DNA from: Pseudomonadales bacterium
GTDB taxonomy: Bacteria; Pseudomonadota; Gammaproteobacteria; Pseudomonadales; Pseudohongiellaceae
DNA length: 64,000 bases
NCBI GenBank assembly: GCA_022819645.1
Contig: JAJEGU010000083.1
Span: 1-64,000 of the forward strand
Reading direction: 5' to 3'
The notes beneath the pieces were generated by a model. The model had not been told where the DNA came from. It did not search any database and was given only the letters and a program-made list of their open reading frames with translations. Within the stretch, counting starts at the first letter, position 1; each line of letters begins with the position of its first letter. This document shows, piece by piece, positions 6,925 to 15,092 of this stretch. The translations under genes and the position numbers were made by a program.

Positions 6925-9120
6925 ATGAACCTGCCGCGGCAGTTCCTGTTGACGATAATCCCGGCCCTTGCGGCCTGCGGCCCGGCGCCACAAGGAGGCG
7001 ATCCGAACATGGACGGAGCGTTGTTCAGCAATGAGGAAATCACCCGCTGGGAGGAGCGCGCGGCGCGGGTGGAAATCCTGCGGGACCGCTGGGGCATTGC
7101 CCATATCTATGGAGAAACCGACGCCGACACGGTTTTTGGCACGCTCTACGCCCAGGCCGAAGACGACTTCAACCGCGTGGAAACCAACTACATCAACGCC
7201 ATGGGCAGGCTCGCCGAAGCCGAGGGCGCCGGTGAAATCTATCGCGACCTTCGCATGCGCCTGTTCATCCGCCAGGGGGAGATGGAACAATTGTACGCCG
7301 AAAGCCCGGAATGGCTCCGGCAACTGATGGACGCCTTCGCCGATGGCCTGAACTACTACCTCCACAGCCACCCGGAAGTCGAGCCCCGGGTCATCCGGCG
7401 TTTTGAGCCCTGGATGGCGCTGACCTTCACCGAGGGCTCCATCGGCGGCGATATCGAACGGGTCAATATCGGCGAGTTGCGGGATTTCTACGGCCCCGGC
7501 GACATGATCGCCCAGGCCGACGATCTCGTGGTGGACCTGGAGCCCCGGGGCTCCAACGGCTTTTCCATCGCCCCATCCAATACCGCAAACGGCAACGCCC
7601 TGTTTCTGATCAACCCCCACACCTCGTTCTTTTTCCGCTCGGAGTTGCACATGGTCAGCGAGGAAGGTTTGAATGCCTATGGCGCGGTGACCTGGGGCCA
7701 GTTCTTCATCTACCAGGGATTCAACGAAAACACCGGCTGGATGCATACCTCGAGCCGGGCCGACGCCATCGACGAATATCTCGAAACCATCGTCGAGCGC
7801 GACGACGGCTACTACTATGTGTACGGCGACGAGGAACGCGCCCTGCGGGAAAGCCAGGTGGAAATCGACTATCTCGACGGTGACGCCATGCGCAGCAGGG
7901 AATTCACCGTCTACCACAGCCACCACGGGCCGATCATCCGCGAGCAGGACGGCCAATGGGTCGCCATCAGCCTGATGGAAGAACCGGTGCGGGCGCTGAC
8001 CCAGTCGTATCTGCGCACCAAATCGCGCAATTACATGGAATTCAACGCCAGCATGGAGTTGCTCACCAATTCCTCGAACAACACCGTCTACGCCGACTCG
8101 GACGGCAATATCGCCTACTACCACGGCAACTTCATTCCCCGGCGCGATCCTTCCTTCGACTGGAACCAGCCCCTGGACGGCAGCAATCCCGCCACCGACT
8201 GGCAGGGCCTGCATCCGCTGGATGAGTTGATTACCGTGCTCAATCCACCCAATGGCTGGATCCAGAATACCAACAACACGCCGTTTTCGGCGGCGGGGGA
8301 GTACAGCCCGCGGCCCGGGGATTATCCGGCCTATATGGCCAACAATCCCGAAAATCCCCGGGGCATTCATGCCGTGCGGGTGCTGGAGGAGCGCACCGAT
8401 TTCACGCTGGATTCCCTGATCGAAGCCGCTTACGACTCCTTGCTCACCGCCTTCGAGCCCCTGATTCCCGCCTTGCTCGCCGCCGCTGAAGAGGCGCCCG
8501 CGGATGATCTCCAGGAGCAACTCGCCCTGCTCGCCGGATGGGATTACCGCTTTGGCGTCGATTCGACGGAAACCACACTGGCGGTGTACTGGGCCCAGAC
8601 GCTGATGAACGATGTCAGCGCCGAGGCGGGGGCCGCCGGAATCAACATCTATCAATACATGGAAGCCAATGCCGGCCCGGAGCGGAAACTCGACGCCCTG
8701 CGCGGCGCCGTGGCGGAACTCGAAGCCGACTGGGGCGACTGGCGGGCACCCTGGGGCGAAGTCAACCGCTACCAGCGCATCAATGGCGATATCGTGCAGC
8801 AGTTCGATGACAGCGAGCCCAGTTATCCCGTGGGATTCGCCTCGGGCCGCTGGGGCGCCCTGGCCTCCTTCGGCAGCCGCAAGTATCCGGGCACCCGCCG
8901 CATGTACGGCACCAGCGGCAACAGCTTCGTCGCCGCGGTGGAATTCGGCGATCCGTTGCGCGCCAGGGCGATCACCGTGGGCGGCCTGCAAAGCGACCCC
9001 GAGTCGCCGCATTTCGACGACCAGGCGGCGATGTACGCCAATGGAGAATTCCGCGACGTGCTGTTTTACAGGGAAGACATCGAAGCGAATCTGGAACGCC
9101 GCTATCGGCCCACTGAATGA
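6925..9120 (+). CDS. Penicillin acylase family (S45) lipoprotein
   Basis: A 731-residue N-terminal-nucleophile hydrolase. A lipobox (ALAAC, Cys18) ends the signal peptide, so it should be lipid-anchored. The alpha-chain region is followed by the autoprocessing site PRG-SNGFSI, where Ser210 would become the N-terminal catalytic serine of the beta chain. Downstream come S45 landmarks such as GFNENTGWMHT, VYHSHHGPII and NTNNTPFSAAG. Known relatives cleave amide bonds of beta-lactams, N-acyl-homoserine lactones or other N-acyl compounds; the substrate here is not predictable. The ATG at 6925 is preferred over the GTG at 6919 because GAGAGG lies seven bases before it. The stop overlaps the next start (ATGA), and the operon continues with an aminotransferase and a transporter. 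Confidence 0.88.
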   Translation: MNLPRQFLLTIIPALAACGPAPQGGDPNMDGALFSNEEITRWEERAARVEILRDRWGIAHIYGETDADTVFGTLYAQAEDDFNRVETNYINAMGRLAEAEGAGEIYRDLRMRLFIRQGEMEQLYAESPEWLRQLMDAFADGLNYYLHSHPEVEPRVIRRFEPWMALTFTEGSIGGDIERVNIGELRDFYGPGDMIAQADDLVVDLEPRGSNGFSIAPSNTANGNALFLINPHTSFFFRSELHMVSEEGLNAYGAVTWGQFFIYQGFNENTGWMHTSSRADAIDEYLETIVERDDGYYYVYGDEERALRESQVEIDYLDGDAMRSREFTVYHSHHGPIIREQDGQWVAISLMEEPVRALTQSYLRTKSRNYMEFNASMELLTNSSNNTVYADSDGNIAYYHGNFIPRRDPSFDWNQPLDGSNPATDWQGLHPLDELITVLNPPNGWIQNTNNTPFSAAGEYSPRPGDYPAYMANNPENPRGIHAVRVLEERTDFTLDSLIEAAYDSLLTAFEPLIPALLAAAEEAPADDLQEQLALLAGWDYRFGVDSTETTLAVYWAQTLMNDVSAEAGAAGINIYQYMEANAGPERKLDALRGAVAELEADWGDWRAPWGEVNRYQRINGDIVQQFDDSEPSYPVGFASGRWGALASFGSRKYPGTRRMYGTSGNSFVAAVEFGDPLRARAITVGGLQSDPESPHFDDQAAMYANGEFRDVLFYREDIEANLERRYRPTE

Positions 9121-10277
9121 GTCCAGGCCGCCACCATCTGCAGATCCCCGGGCCCAGCAACGTGCCCGAGCGGGTTTCCCTCGCCATGGCCCGGGCGGTT
9201 ATCGATCATCGCGGGGCGGAATTTCCGGAATTGACCCTGCGGGTGTTTCGCAATCTGGCCGAGGTATTCGCAACCCGGCACCCGGTGCTGATCTTTCCAT
9301 GCTCGGGTACCGGCGCCTGGGAAGCCGCGCTGGTGAATTGCCTTTCACCCGGCGAAAAAGTGCTGGTATTCGAAACCGGGCATTTTGCCGCGCTGTGGAA
9401 GGAAGTCGCCCGCAAGCTTGATCTCGAAGTGGTCTGGGTGGAAGGCGACTGGCGCCGGGGCATCGACCCGCAAATCGCCGAGGATCATCTCAGGCGGGAC
9501 CCGGATATCGCCGCCGTGCTCGCCATGCACAATGAAACTTCCACCGGCGTCACCAGCGATATCGCCGCCCTGCGCGGCGCCATGGACGCCTGCGGCCATT
9601 CCGCCCTGCTGCTGGTGGACGCGATCTCATCGCTCGCCTGCGCGCCGCTGCCGATGGACGACTGGGGCATCGATGTCGTCATCAGCGGCTCCCAGAAGGG
9701 ACTTATGCTGCCGCCGGGGCTGGGTTTCAATGCCGTTGGCGAAAAAGCGCTGGCGAGGGCTGCCGGGGCGACATCGCGCAATAGTTACTGGAACTGGCAG
9801 GCCATGCTCGACAACAATCGCGGCGGCTACTTTCCCTACACCCCCGCCACCACCCTGCTCTATGGGCTTGATGAGGCGCTGGCGATGCTGCTCGGGGAAG
9901 GCATGGAAAACGTCTTTGCCCGCCATGCCCGCCATGCCGCCGCCACCCGGGCCGCGCTGGCGGGCTGGGGGCTGGAAAATGTCTGCGTCAACGAACACGA
10001 GTACAGCAATTCCACCACAGCAATTCTGTTGCCGGAAACTTGTGACGCCGACCGGCTGCGAAAGATGATTCTCGAACGTTTCAACCTGTCACTGGGCATC
10101 GGGCTTGGCCGGCTCAAGGGCAGGTGTTTCCGCATCGGCCATCTTGGCGACTTCAACGACCTGATGCTTGCCGGCGCCCTGAGCGGGGTGGAAATGGGCC
10201 TGGAACTGGCGGGAATCCCCTTTCGGAAAGGCGGCGTCAATGCCGCGCTCCGGTTTCTCACCGGCGGAGAAGCGTAA
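9117..10277 (+). CDS. Serine/alanine/aspartate-glyoxylate aminotransferase family enzyme
   Basis: A 386-residue fold-type I PLP enzyme. The N-terminus (LQIPGPSNVPERV), the FPCSGTGAWEAAL loop, MHNETSTGVTSDI, LLVDAISSL and the PLP lysine in SGSQKGLMLPPGL are typical of the SgaA/AGAT/BhcA group, which makes glycine from glyoxylate using serine, alanine or aspartate. It overlaps the upstream acylase by four bases and ends two bases before a GntP transporter start. The three are therefore translationally coupled and probably handle one substrate: deacylation, then transamination, with uptake or export of a small organic acid. The amino donor cannot be told from sequence. Confidence 0.87.
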   Translation: MSPGRHHLQIPGPSNVPERVSLAMARAVIDHRGAEFPELTLRVFRNLAEVFATRHPVLIFPCSGTGAWEAALVNCLSPGEKVLVFETGHFAALWKEVARKLDLEVVWVEGDWRRGIDPQIAEDHLRRDPDIAAVLAMHNETSTGVTSDIAALRGAMDACGHSALLLVDAISSLACAPLPMDDWGIDVVISGSQKGLMLPPGLGFNAVGEKALARAAGATSRNSYWNWQAMLDNNRGGYFPYTPATTLLYGLDEALAMLLGEGMENVFARHARHAAATRAALAGWGLENVCVNEHEYSNSTTAILLPETCDADRLRKMILERFNLSLGIGLGRLKGRCFRIGHLGDFNDLMLAGALSGVEMGLELAGIPFRKGGVNAALRFLTGGEA

Positions 10278-10279
10278 TC

Positions 10280-11644
10280 ATGGACCCGGCCACCGCGGTC
10301 AGCACCAGCGCCGCCATTTCCCTGCTTGGATTCGGTGTACTGATTTTCCTGCTGCTGTTCCTGATCGCGAAATGGAAGTGGCATGTGTTTTTTGCACTGC
10401 TCATTCCCATCATGCTGTTCGGGATTTTGCCGGGAATCCAGCAGAACAACTTCATCGACGCTTTCGAGAGTGGTTTCGGCAATACCCTGGGCTCCATCGG
10501 CGTGGTGATCGTGCTTGGCTCGATCATCGCCGAGGCGCTCAAGCATACCGGCGGCATTCAGGTGATCACCCGCTCCATGGTGAAACTGGTGGGCTCGGCG
10601 CGGATGCCCCTGGCGCTGACCCTGACCGGATTCATCATCGGCATCGCAATCTTTTCCGATGTGGCCTATGTCATCCTCAACCCGCTGGTGCATTCCGCCG
10701 CAAGGACGATGAATGTTGGCATTGCGGTGATGTCCACCGGGCTGGTGGGCGCCCTGCAACTGACCCACGCCATCGTGCCGCCGACCCCGGGCCCGCTGGC
10801 GGCGGCGGCCCTGGTGGGCGCCGATATCGGCAAGACCATCATTTACGGCGGCATCGCCTGCCTGTTCGGTTCGCTGGCGTGCTGGGCCTGGGGCAAGTAT
10901 GTCTGTGGCGGGCGAATCACCACTCCCGCCAGCGATGAATTCGGCAGTGTGGAAAGCAGCCTCGAAAGCGGCGAACACCTGCCTTCCACGCTCAGTTCCT
11001 ACACGCCCATCGGCATCCCGATTCTGCTGATCGCGGCCCAAAGCGTGGTCACCCTGGCTTTTGACGAAGGCCACATCCTGCGCACGATCTTCCTTTACCT
11101 CGGCTGGCCAGTGGTGGCCCTGTCCATCGGCGTCTGGCTCGCCTACCGCAATATCCGCAATGCCGAACAGCGCGAACAATCCCGGGACGCCTGGGTGGAA
11201 TCGGCACTCAAGACTTCGGCGATGATCCTGGTGGTCACCGGCCTCGGCGGCTCGCTCAGCGCCATCTTGCGGGGCACCCCGGCGGTGGATTTCATCGCCG
11301 CGCTGTTCACCGATTTCGGCCTGCCGGCAATCCTTTTGCCTTTTGTCATCGGCATCATCGGCAACATGATCACCGGCTCCACCACCGTGGGCGTCATTAC
11401 CGCCGCCTCGCTCAGCGCCCCCATGCTCGGCAATCTCGGGCTTTCCCCCGAGGCGGCCATGCTCGCCGGCGCCAGCGGCTCGGTGATCATCAAGTACGTC
11501 AACAGCAGCTACTTCTGGGTCTGCACCTCCCTGTCCCGGCTCAGCGTCCCGGACGCCGTATTCAGCTACGGCGGCGCCACCCTCGTCGGCGGCCTCGTCT
11601 CCTTCCTTGTAGTCTGCCTGTTCTGGGTTGCCGGTCTCGTGTAG
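10280..11644 (+). CDS. GntP family gluconate/organic-acid:H+ symporter
   Basis: A 454-residue inner-membrane protein with about 12 hydrophobic helices. GntP-family marks include GFGNTLGSIGVVIVLGSII, THAIVPPTPGPLAAA and a C-terminal TGSTTVGVITAASL segment. Relatives carry gluconate, glycerate, D-serine or similar hydroxyacids. The ATG at 10280 follows the aminotransferase stop by two bases. With a glyoxylate-type aminotransferase beside it, a C2-C4 hydroxy- or amino-acid substrate is a reasonable inference. Its TAG stop abuts the TAG stop of the converging gene at 11645 in one palindrome (TAGCTA). Confidence 0.85.
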   Translation: MDPATAVSTSAAISLLGFGVLIFLLLFLIAKWKWHVFFALLIPIMLFGILPGIQQNNFIDAFESGFGNTLGSIGVVIVLGSIIAEALKHTGGIQVITRSMVKLVGSARMPLALTLTGFIIGIAIFSDVAYVILNPLVHSAARTMNVGIAVMSTGLVGALQLTHAIVPPTPGPLAAAALVGADIGKTIIYGGIACLFGSLACWAWGKYVCGGRITTPASDEFGSVESSLESGEHLPSTLSSYTPIGIPILLIAAQSVVTLAFDEGHILRTIFLYLGWPVVALSIGVWLAYRNIRNAEQREQSRDAWVESALKTSAMILVVTGLGGSLSAILRGTPAVDFIAALFTDFGLPAILLPFVIGIIGNMITGSTTVGVITAASLSAPMLGNLGLSPEAAMLAGASGSVIIKYVNSSYFWVCTSLSRLSVPDAVFSYGGATLVGGLVSFLVVCLFWVAGLV

Positions 11645-11980
11645 CTACAGGCTGCCCCTGGAAACGAGGTTCCAGGCGCGGACGCCGAGAATGCCTACGC
11701 CGCCGGCCAGGTACATGATGGTGACCTGATCGATGATGGCGTCAAGATAGGCGCCGATCAGGTGAATGTTGCTCAGCACATTCGCCTCGCCGGCAACGAA
11801 AATCACCAGGGCCGTGGTGAGAAAGGCCTGGGGGCTGTTGGCGTCGATGTTGATCACGGCATAGGCGATGCCCAGCACCACGATCAACAGTGGCAAAAGG
11901 CCGCCGGGCACCACGCCCGGGACGAGTCCTTCGATGATTGCGGCCAGCAGGCCGAGGCTGTAGGTAAGTCTTGTTGCCAT
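11645..11980 (-). CDS. Small membrane protein, unknown function
   Basis: A 111-residue protein with three to four hydrophobic segments (YSLGLLAAIIEGLVPG; LLPLLIVVLGIAYAVI; FLTTALVIFVAG; a C-terminal TIMYLAGGVGILGV). A clear GAGGAG ribosome site lies eight bases before the ATG at 11980. I do not recognise a family. It converges on gntP with no spacer, so each transcript must end inside the other gene or share a short overlap. It could be co-transcribed into the dehydrogenase gene only if a promoter lies further left, which I do not see. Confidence 0.7.
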   Translation of the reverse strand: MATRLTYSLGLLAAIIEGLVPGVVPGGLLPLLIVVLGIAYAVINIDANSPQAFLTTALVIFVAGEANVLSNIHLIGAYLDAIIDQVTIMYLAGGVGILGVRAWNLVSRGSL

Positions 11981-12068
11981 TTTCGCTCCTCAGTTTGTCG
12001 GCAATGGGGATAAGGCCATCTCCACTGTATCACGACTTCTTTTGACTGGAACAAAAAATTTCCGGTTT

Positions 12069-15068
12069 TCAGTCCGTGTCCGGCAACGCTGATTCCAGCA
12101 CTCTGGCCACATGCAGGGCTTGCCGGGAGGCGCCATGCCCGATCTGGCCGCGGCAGCTTGTGCCGTTGGCGACGATGAGGCTGTCTTTCCCGGCGCTTCT
12201 CACCGCGGGCAGCAGGCTGAGTTCGGCCATGGCCATGGAAGTCCGGTAGTGCCCGGCCTCGTAGCCGAAGGCGCCCGCCATGCCGCAGCAGGAGGATTCG
12301 ATAATTTCCACTTCCAGCCCGGGGATCAGCGACAGCGTCTTCCGCATTGCGGGCATGACGGCAAAGGCCTTCTGGTGACAGTGGCCGTGGACCAGCGCCC
12401 GCTGTTGCGGGATGGCTTTCAGATTGAGCTGGAGATTACCGGCTTCGTGTTCGGCGGCCAGAAACTCCTCCAGCAAAAAGCTGTTTCGCGCCAGCTTTTC
12501 GGCTTGCGGGCCAAGACCCATGACCAGATATTCGTCGCGCAGGCTGAGCAGGCAGGAAGGCTCAAGGCCGATGATCGGCGTGCCATTCTCGATGTATGGA
12601 CCCAGGGCGGCGAGCATTCTGCGGGCTTCCGCCTTCGCTTCATCCACGAGCCCGTAACTGAGGAAGCTGCGACCGCAGCATAGCGGACGGGAGCCGGGCT
12701 CTGGCTCCGGTATTACCACGCGGTAGCTGGCGGCTTGCAGCACCTTGCGGGCGGCGCGGGCGTTTTCGCCTTCAAAACAGCGGTTGAAAGTGTCCACCAG
12801 CAGAACGACTTCTTGCTGAACAGGAGCTTCGCCAGCATCGGGATTCGGGTGGGTGTCCTGTGGAAACTGATGGGTGTCCTGCGGGAAGAACGCGTCTTGG
12901 CGCCAGCGGGGCAGGGGACGGGCGGCGCTGATGCCGAGCAGCCATTGGGATAGCGGGGCAAGGCCGGGAATCCGGTCGCGCAGATTGAGCAGCGACGCGA
13001 AAACGCCAAGCCGATGGGCATAGCGCGGCAGATACGCGAACAGCCGGTCCCGGAGGCTGATGCCGCGCCTGCGCCGATAGTGATGGAGAAACTCGGTTTT
13101 CATCCGCGCCATGTCCACGCCGGTGGGGCATTCGCGCCGGCAGGCCTTGCAGCCCACGCACAGCGCCATGGCGTCATAAAGTTCTCGCGATTCGAACGCC
13201 CCTGCCCCGGCAACGCCGCTCAGGGCAAGGCGCAGGCTGTTGGCGCGGCCCCGGGTCAGGTGGATCTCTTCTCCGGTCACCCGGAAGGACGGGCACATGG
13301 CGCCGCCGGCGGTCTTGCGGCAGGCGCCGTTGTTGTTGCACATCTCCGCGGCGCGGTCATAGCCCTGCCAGGCGGACCAGTCCAGTGCGGTATCGAGTTG
13401 CCTGCACTGGTATTCCGGCGGGTAGCGCATGATGGCGCGGTCGTCGAATCGATGTGGATTGACGATCTTGCCCGGATTGAAAACATTGTCCGGGTCGAAC
13501 CATTGCTTGACCCGCTCGAAATTCTCCACCATGCGGCGGCCGAACATGGGCTCGTGAAATTCCGAGCGGGAAATGCCGTCGCCGTGCTCGCCGGAATGGG
13601 AGCCCTGGTATTCACGCACCATCTCCAGGGCCTCTTCGGCAATGGCGCGCATGGCCTTCGCGCCACCCGCCTGCTTCATGTTCAGCACCGGTCGCACATG
13701 GAGACAGCCCACCGAGGCATGGGCATAGAAGGTTCCCGTGGCGCCGTGGCGGGCGAAGACTTCACTCAGGCGGGCGGTGTAATCCGCCAGGTCCGCAAGG
13801 GAAACCGCGCAGTCTTCGATAAAGGAAACCGGCTTGGCGTCGCCCTTCATGGACATCATGATGTTCAGGCCCGAGGCCCGCACTTCCCAGACCGCCTGCT
13901 GAAAAGCCGGGTCCACGGCCTCCACCACGAATGGGTGTCCTGTGGTGTTCTCCGCGCCGGCCGAGGATGACGACCGTGGCAGGGACGCCAGCAAATCGCC
14001 GAGTTCGCGGAGGGAGGCGACCTGGGCGGAATGGTCTTCCCCGACGAATTCCACGAGCAGCAGGGCGTCCGGGTCGCCCTTGACGAAGCGCGCCACGGTG
14101 GCTGCGAAAAGCGGGATGTCCCGGGCAAGTTCGATCATGGTGCGGTCCATCAACTCCACCGCGGCGGGCTTGAGGTTGACGATATGCTGCACGCTGTCCA
14201 TGGCCTGATGGAAACTCGGGAAATGGCAAACCCCGAGCGCCTTGTGCTCCGGCAGCGGCTGCAGGTCGAGATGGATGCGGCGGAAAAATCCCAGGGTGCC
14301 TTCCGAGCCCACCAGGAGCCTGGCGAGGTTGGGTTCCGGCAGGGTCAGCTCGTCGATGTTGTAGCCACCTACCCGGCGCAGCAATTTGGGAAAGCGCAGC
14401 GCAATCTCTTCGGCTTCGCGTTTGCCCAGGGCGAGCAGATTGTCCGCCAGCGGCTGCGGCGGGCCGGCTAACGAGCCTGTTGCGCCAGACGCCAGATCCG
14501 GGGTTTGTCCAGAGCCATTGGTTGCCCTGTTCAGCTTCCGGAAACGCGCCCGCCGGCCACCGGCGAGTATCGCGTCGATGGCGTGCACGTTGTGCACCAT
14601 GTTGCCGTAACGAATCGAGCGCGCGCCGCAACTGTTGTTGCCCGTCATGCCGCCGATGGTGGCGCGATTGGCGGTGGAAACGTCCACCGGATAGAACAGC
14701 CCGTGCGGCTTGAGGAATCGGTTGAGTTCAGCGAGTACGATTCCGGGCTGGACGCAAACCCGTCGCGCTTCGGCGTCAAAATCGATTACCCGATTCAAAT
14801 GCCGGGTGCAGTCGAGAATCAGCGCCTCGCCAATGGCCTGGCCATTCTGGGAAGTGCCGGCGCCCCGGGGCAGCACCGGGGCGCCGGATTCTTCGGCAAT
14901 GGCGAGAGTGGTGGCGGCGTCGTTCTCGTCAGCGGGAACCACCACCCCAAGCGGCATGATCTGGTAGATGGAAGCGTCGGTGCTGTACCGCCCCCGATTG
15001 AAAACGTCAAACCAGATTTTCCCCCGAATTTCCCGATCCAGTCGCCGCTGCAGTGTTTCCGGGATCAT
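12069..15068 (-). CDS. YdiJ-like FAD/4Fe-4S 2-hydroxyacid dehydrogenase
   Basis: A 999-residue fusion protein. Residues about 40-500 form an FAD-binding (PCMH/VAO type) dehydrogenase: PVLPRGAGTSQNGQAIG, GGMTGNNSCGARSIRYG, and a C-terminal GEHGDGISR cap. A cysteine-rich link follows (CNNNGACRKTAGGAMCPSF), then a ferredoxin-like cluster (CVGCKACRRECPTGVD). Two CCG-type domains close the protein (LCCGRSF...; HGHCHQKA and SSCCGMAGAFGYE). Length and order match E. coli YdiJ, a D-2-hydroxyglutarate dehydrogenase-type enzyme; glycolate and D-lactate dehydrogenases are relatives. It probably feeds electrons to the quinone pool at the inner membrane. No strong ribosome site precedes the ATG at 15068. 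Confidence 0.85.
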   Translation of the reverse strand: MIPETLQRRLDREIRGKIWFDVFNRGRYSTDASIYQIMPLGVVVPADENDAATTLAIAEESGAPVLPRGAGTSQNGQAIGEALILDCTRHLNRVIDFDAEARRVCVQPGIVLAELNRFLKPHGLFYPVDVSTANRATIGGMTGNNSCGARSIRYGNMVHNVHAIDAILAGGRRARFRKLNRATNGSGQTPDLASGATGSLAGPPQPLADNLLALGKREAEEIALRFPKLLRRVGGYNIDELTLPEPNLARLLVGSEGTLGFFRRIHLDLQPLPEHKALGVCHFPSFHQAMDSVQHIVNLKPAAVELMDRTMIELARDIPLFAATVARFVKGDPDALLLVEFVGEDHSAQVASLRELGDLLASLPRSSSSAGAENTTGHPFVVEAVDPAFQQAVWEVRASGLNIMMSMKGDAKPVSFIEDCAVSLADLADYTARLSEVFARHGATGTFYAHASVGCLHVRPVLNMKQAGGAKAMRAIAEEALEMVREYQGSHSGEHGDGISRSEFHEPMFGRRMVENFERVKQWFDPDNVFNPGKIVNPHRFDDRAIMRYPPEYQCRQLDTALDWSAWQGYDRAAEMCNNNGACRKTAGGAMCPSFRVTGEEIHLTRGRANSLRLALSGVAGAGAFESRELYDAMALCVGCKACRRECPTGVDMARMKTEFLHHYRRRRGISLRDRLFAYLPRYAHRLGVFASLLNLRDRIPGLAPLSQWLLGISAARPLPRWRQDAFFPQDTHQFPQDTHPNPDAGEAPVQQEVVLLVDTFNRCFEGENARAARKVLQAASYRVVIPEPEPGSRPLCCGRSFLSYGLVDEAKAEARRMLAALGPYIENGTPIIGLEPSCLLSLRDEYLVMGLGPQAEKLARNSFLLEEFLAAEHEAGNLQLNLKAIPQQRALVHGHCHQKAFAVMPAMRKTLSLIPGLEVEIIESSCCGMAGAFGYEAGHYRTSMAMAELSLLPAVRSAGKDSLIVANGTSCRGQIGHGASRQALHVARVLESALPDTD

Positions 15069-15092
15069 CGGGAGGGTCTCATTCCGTGCCCT

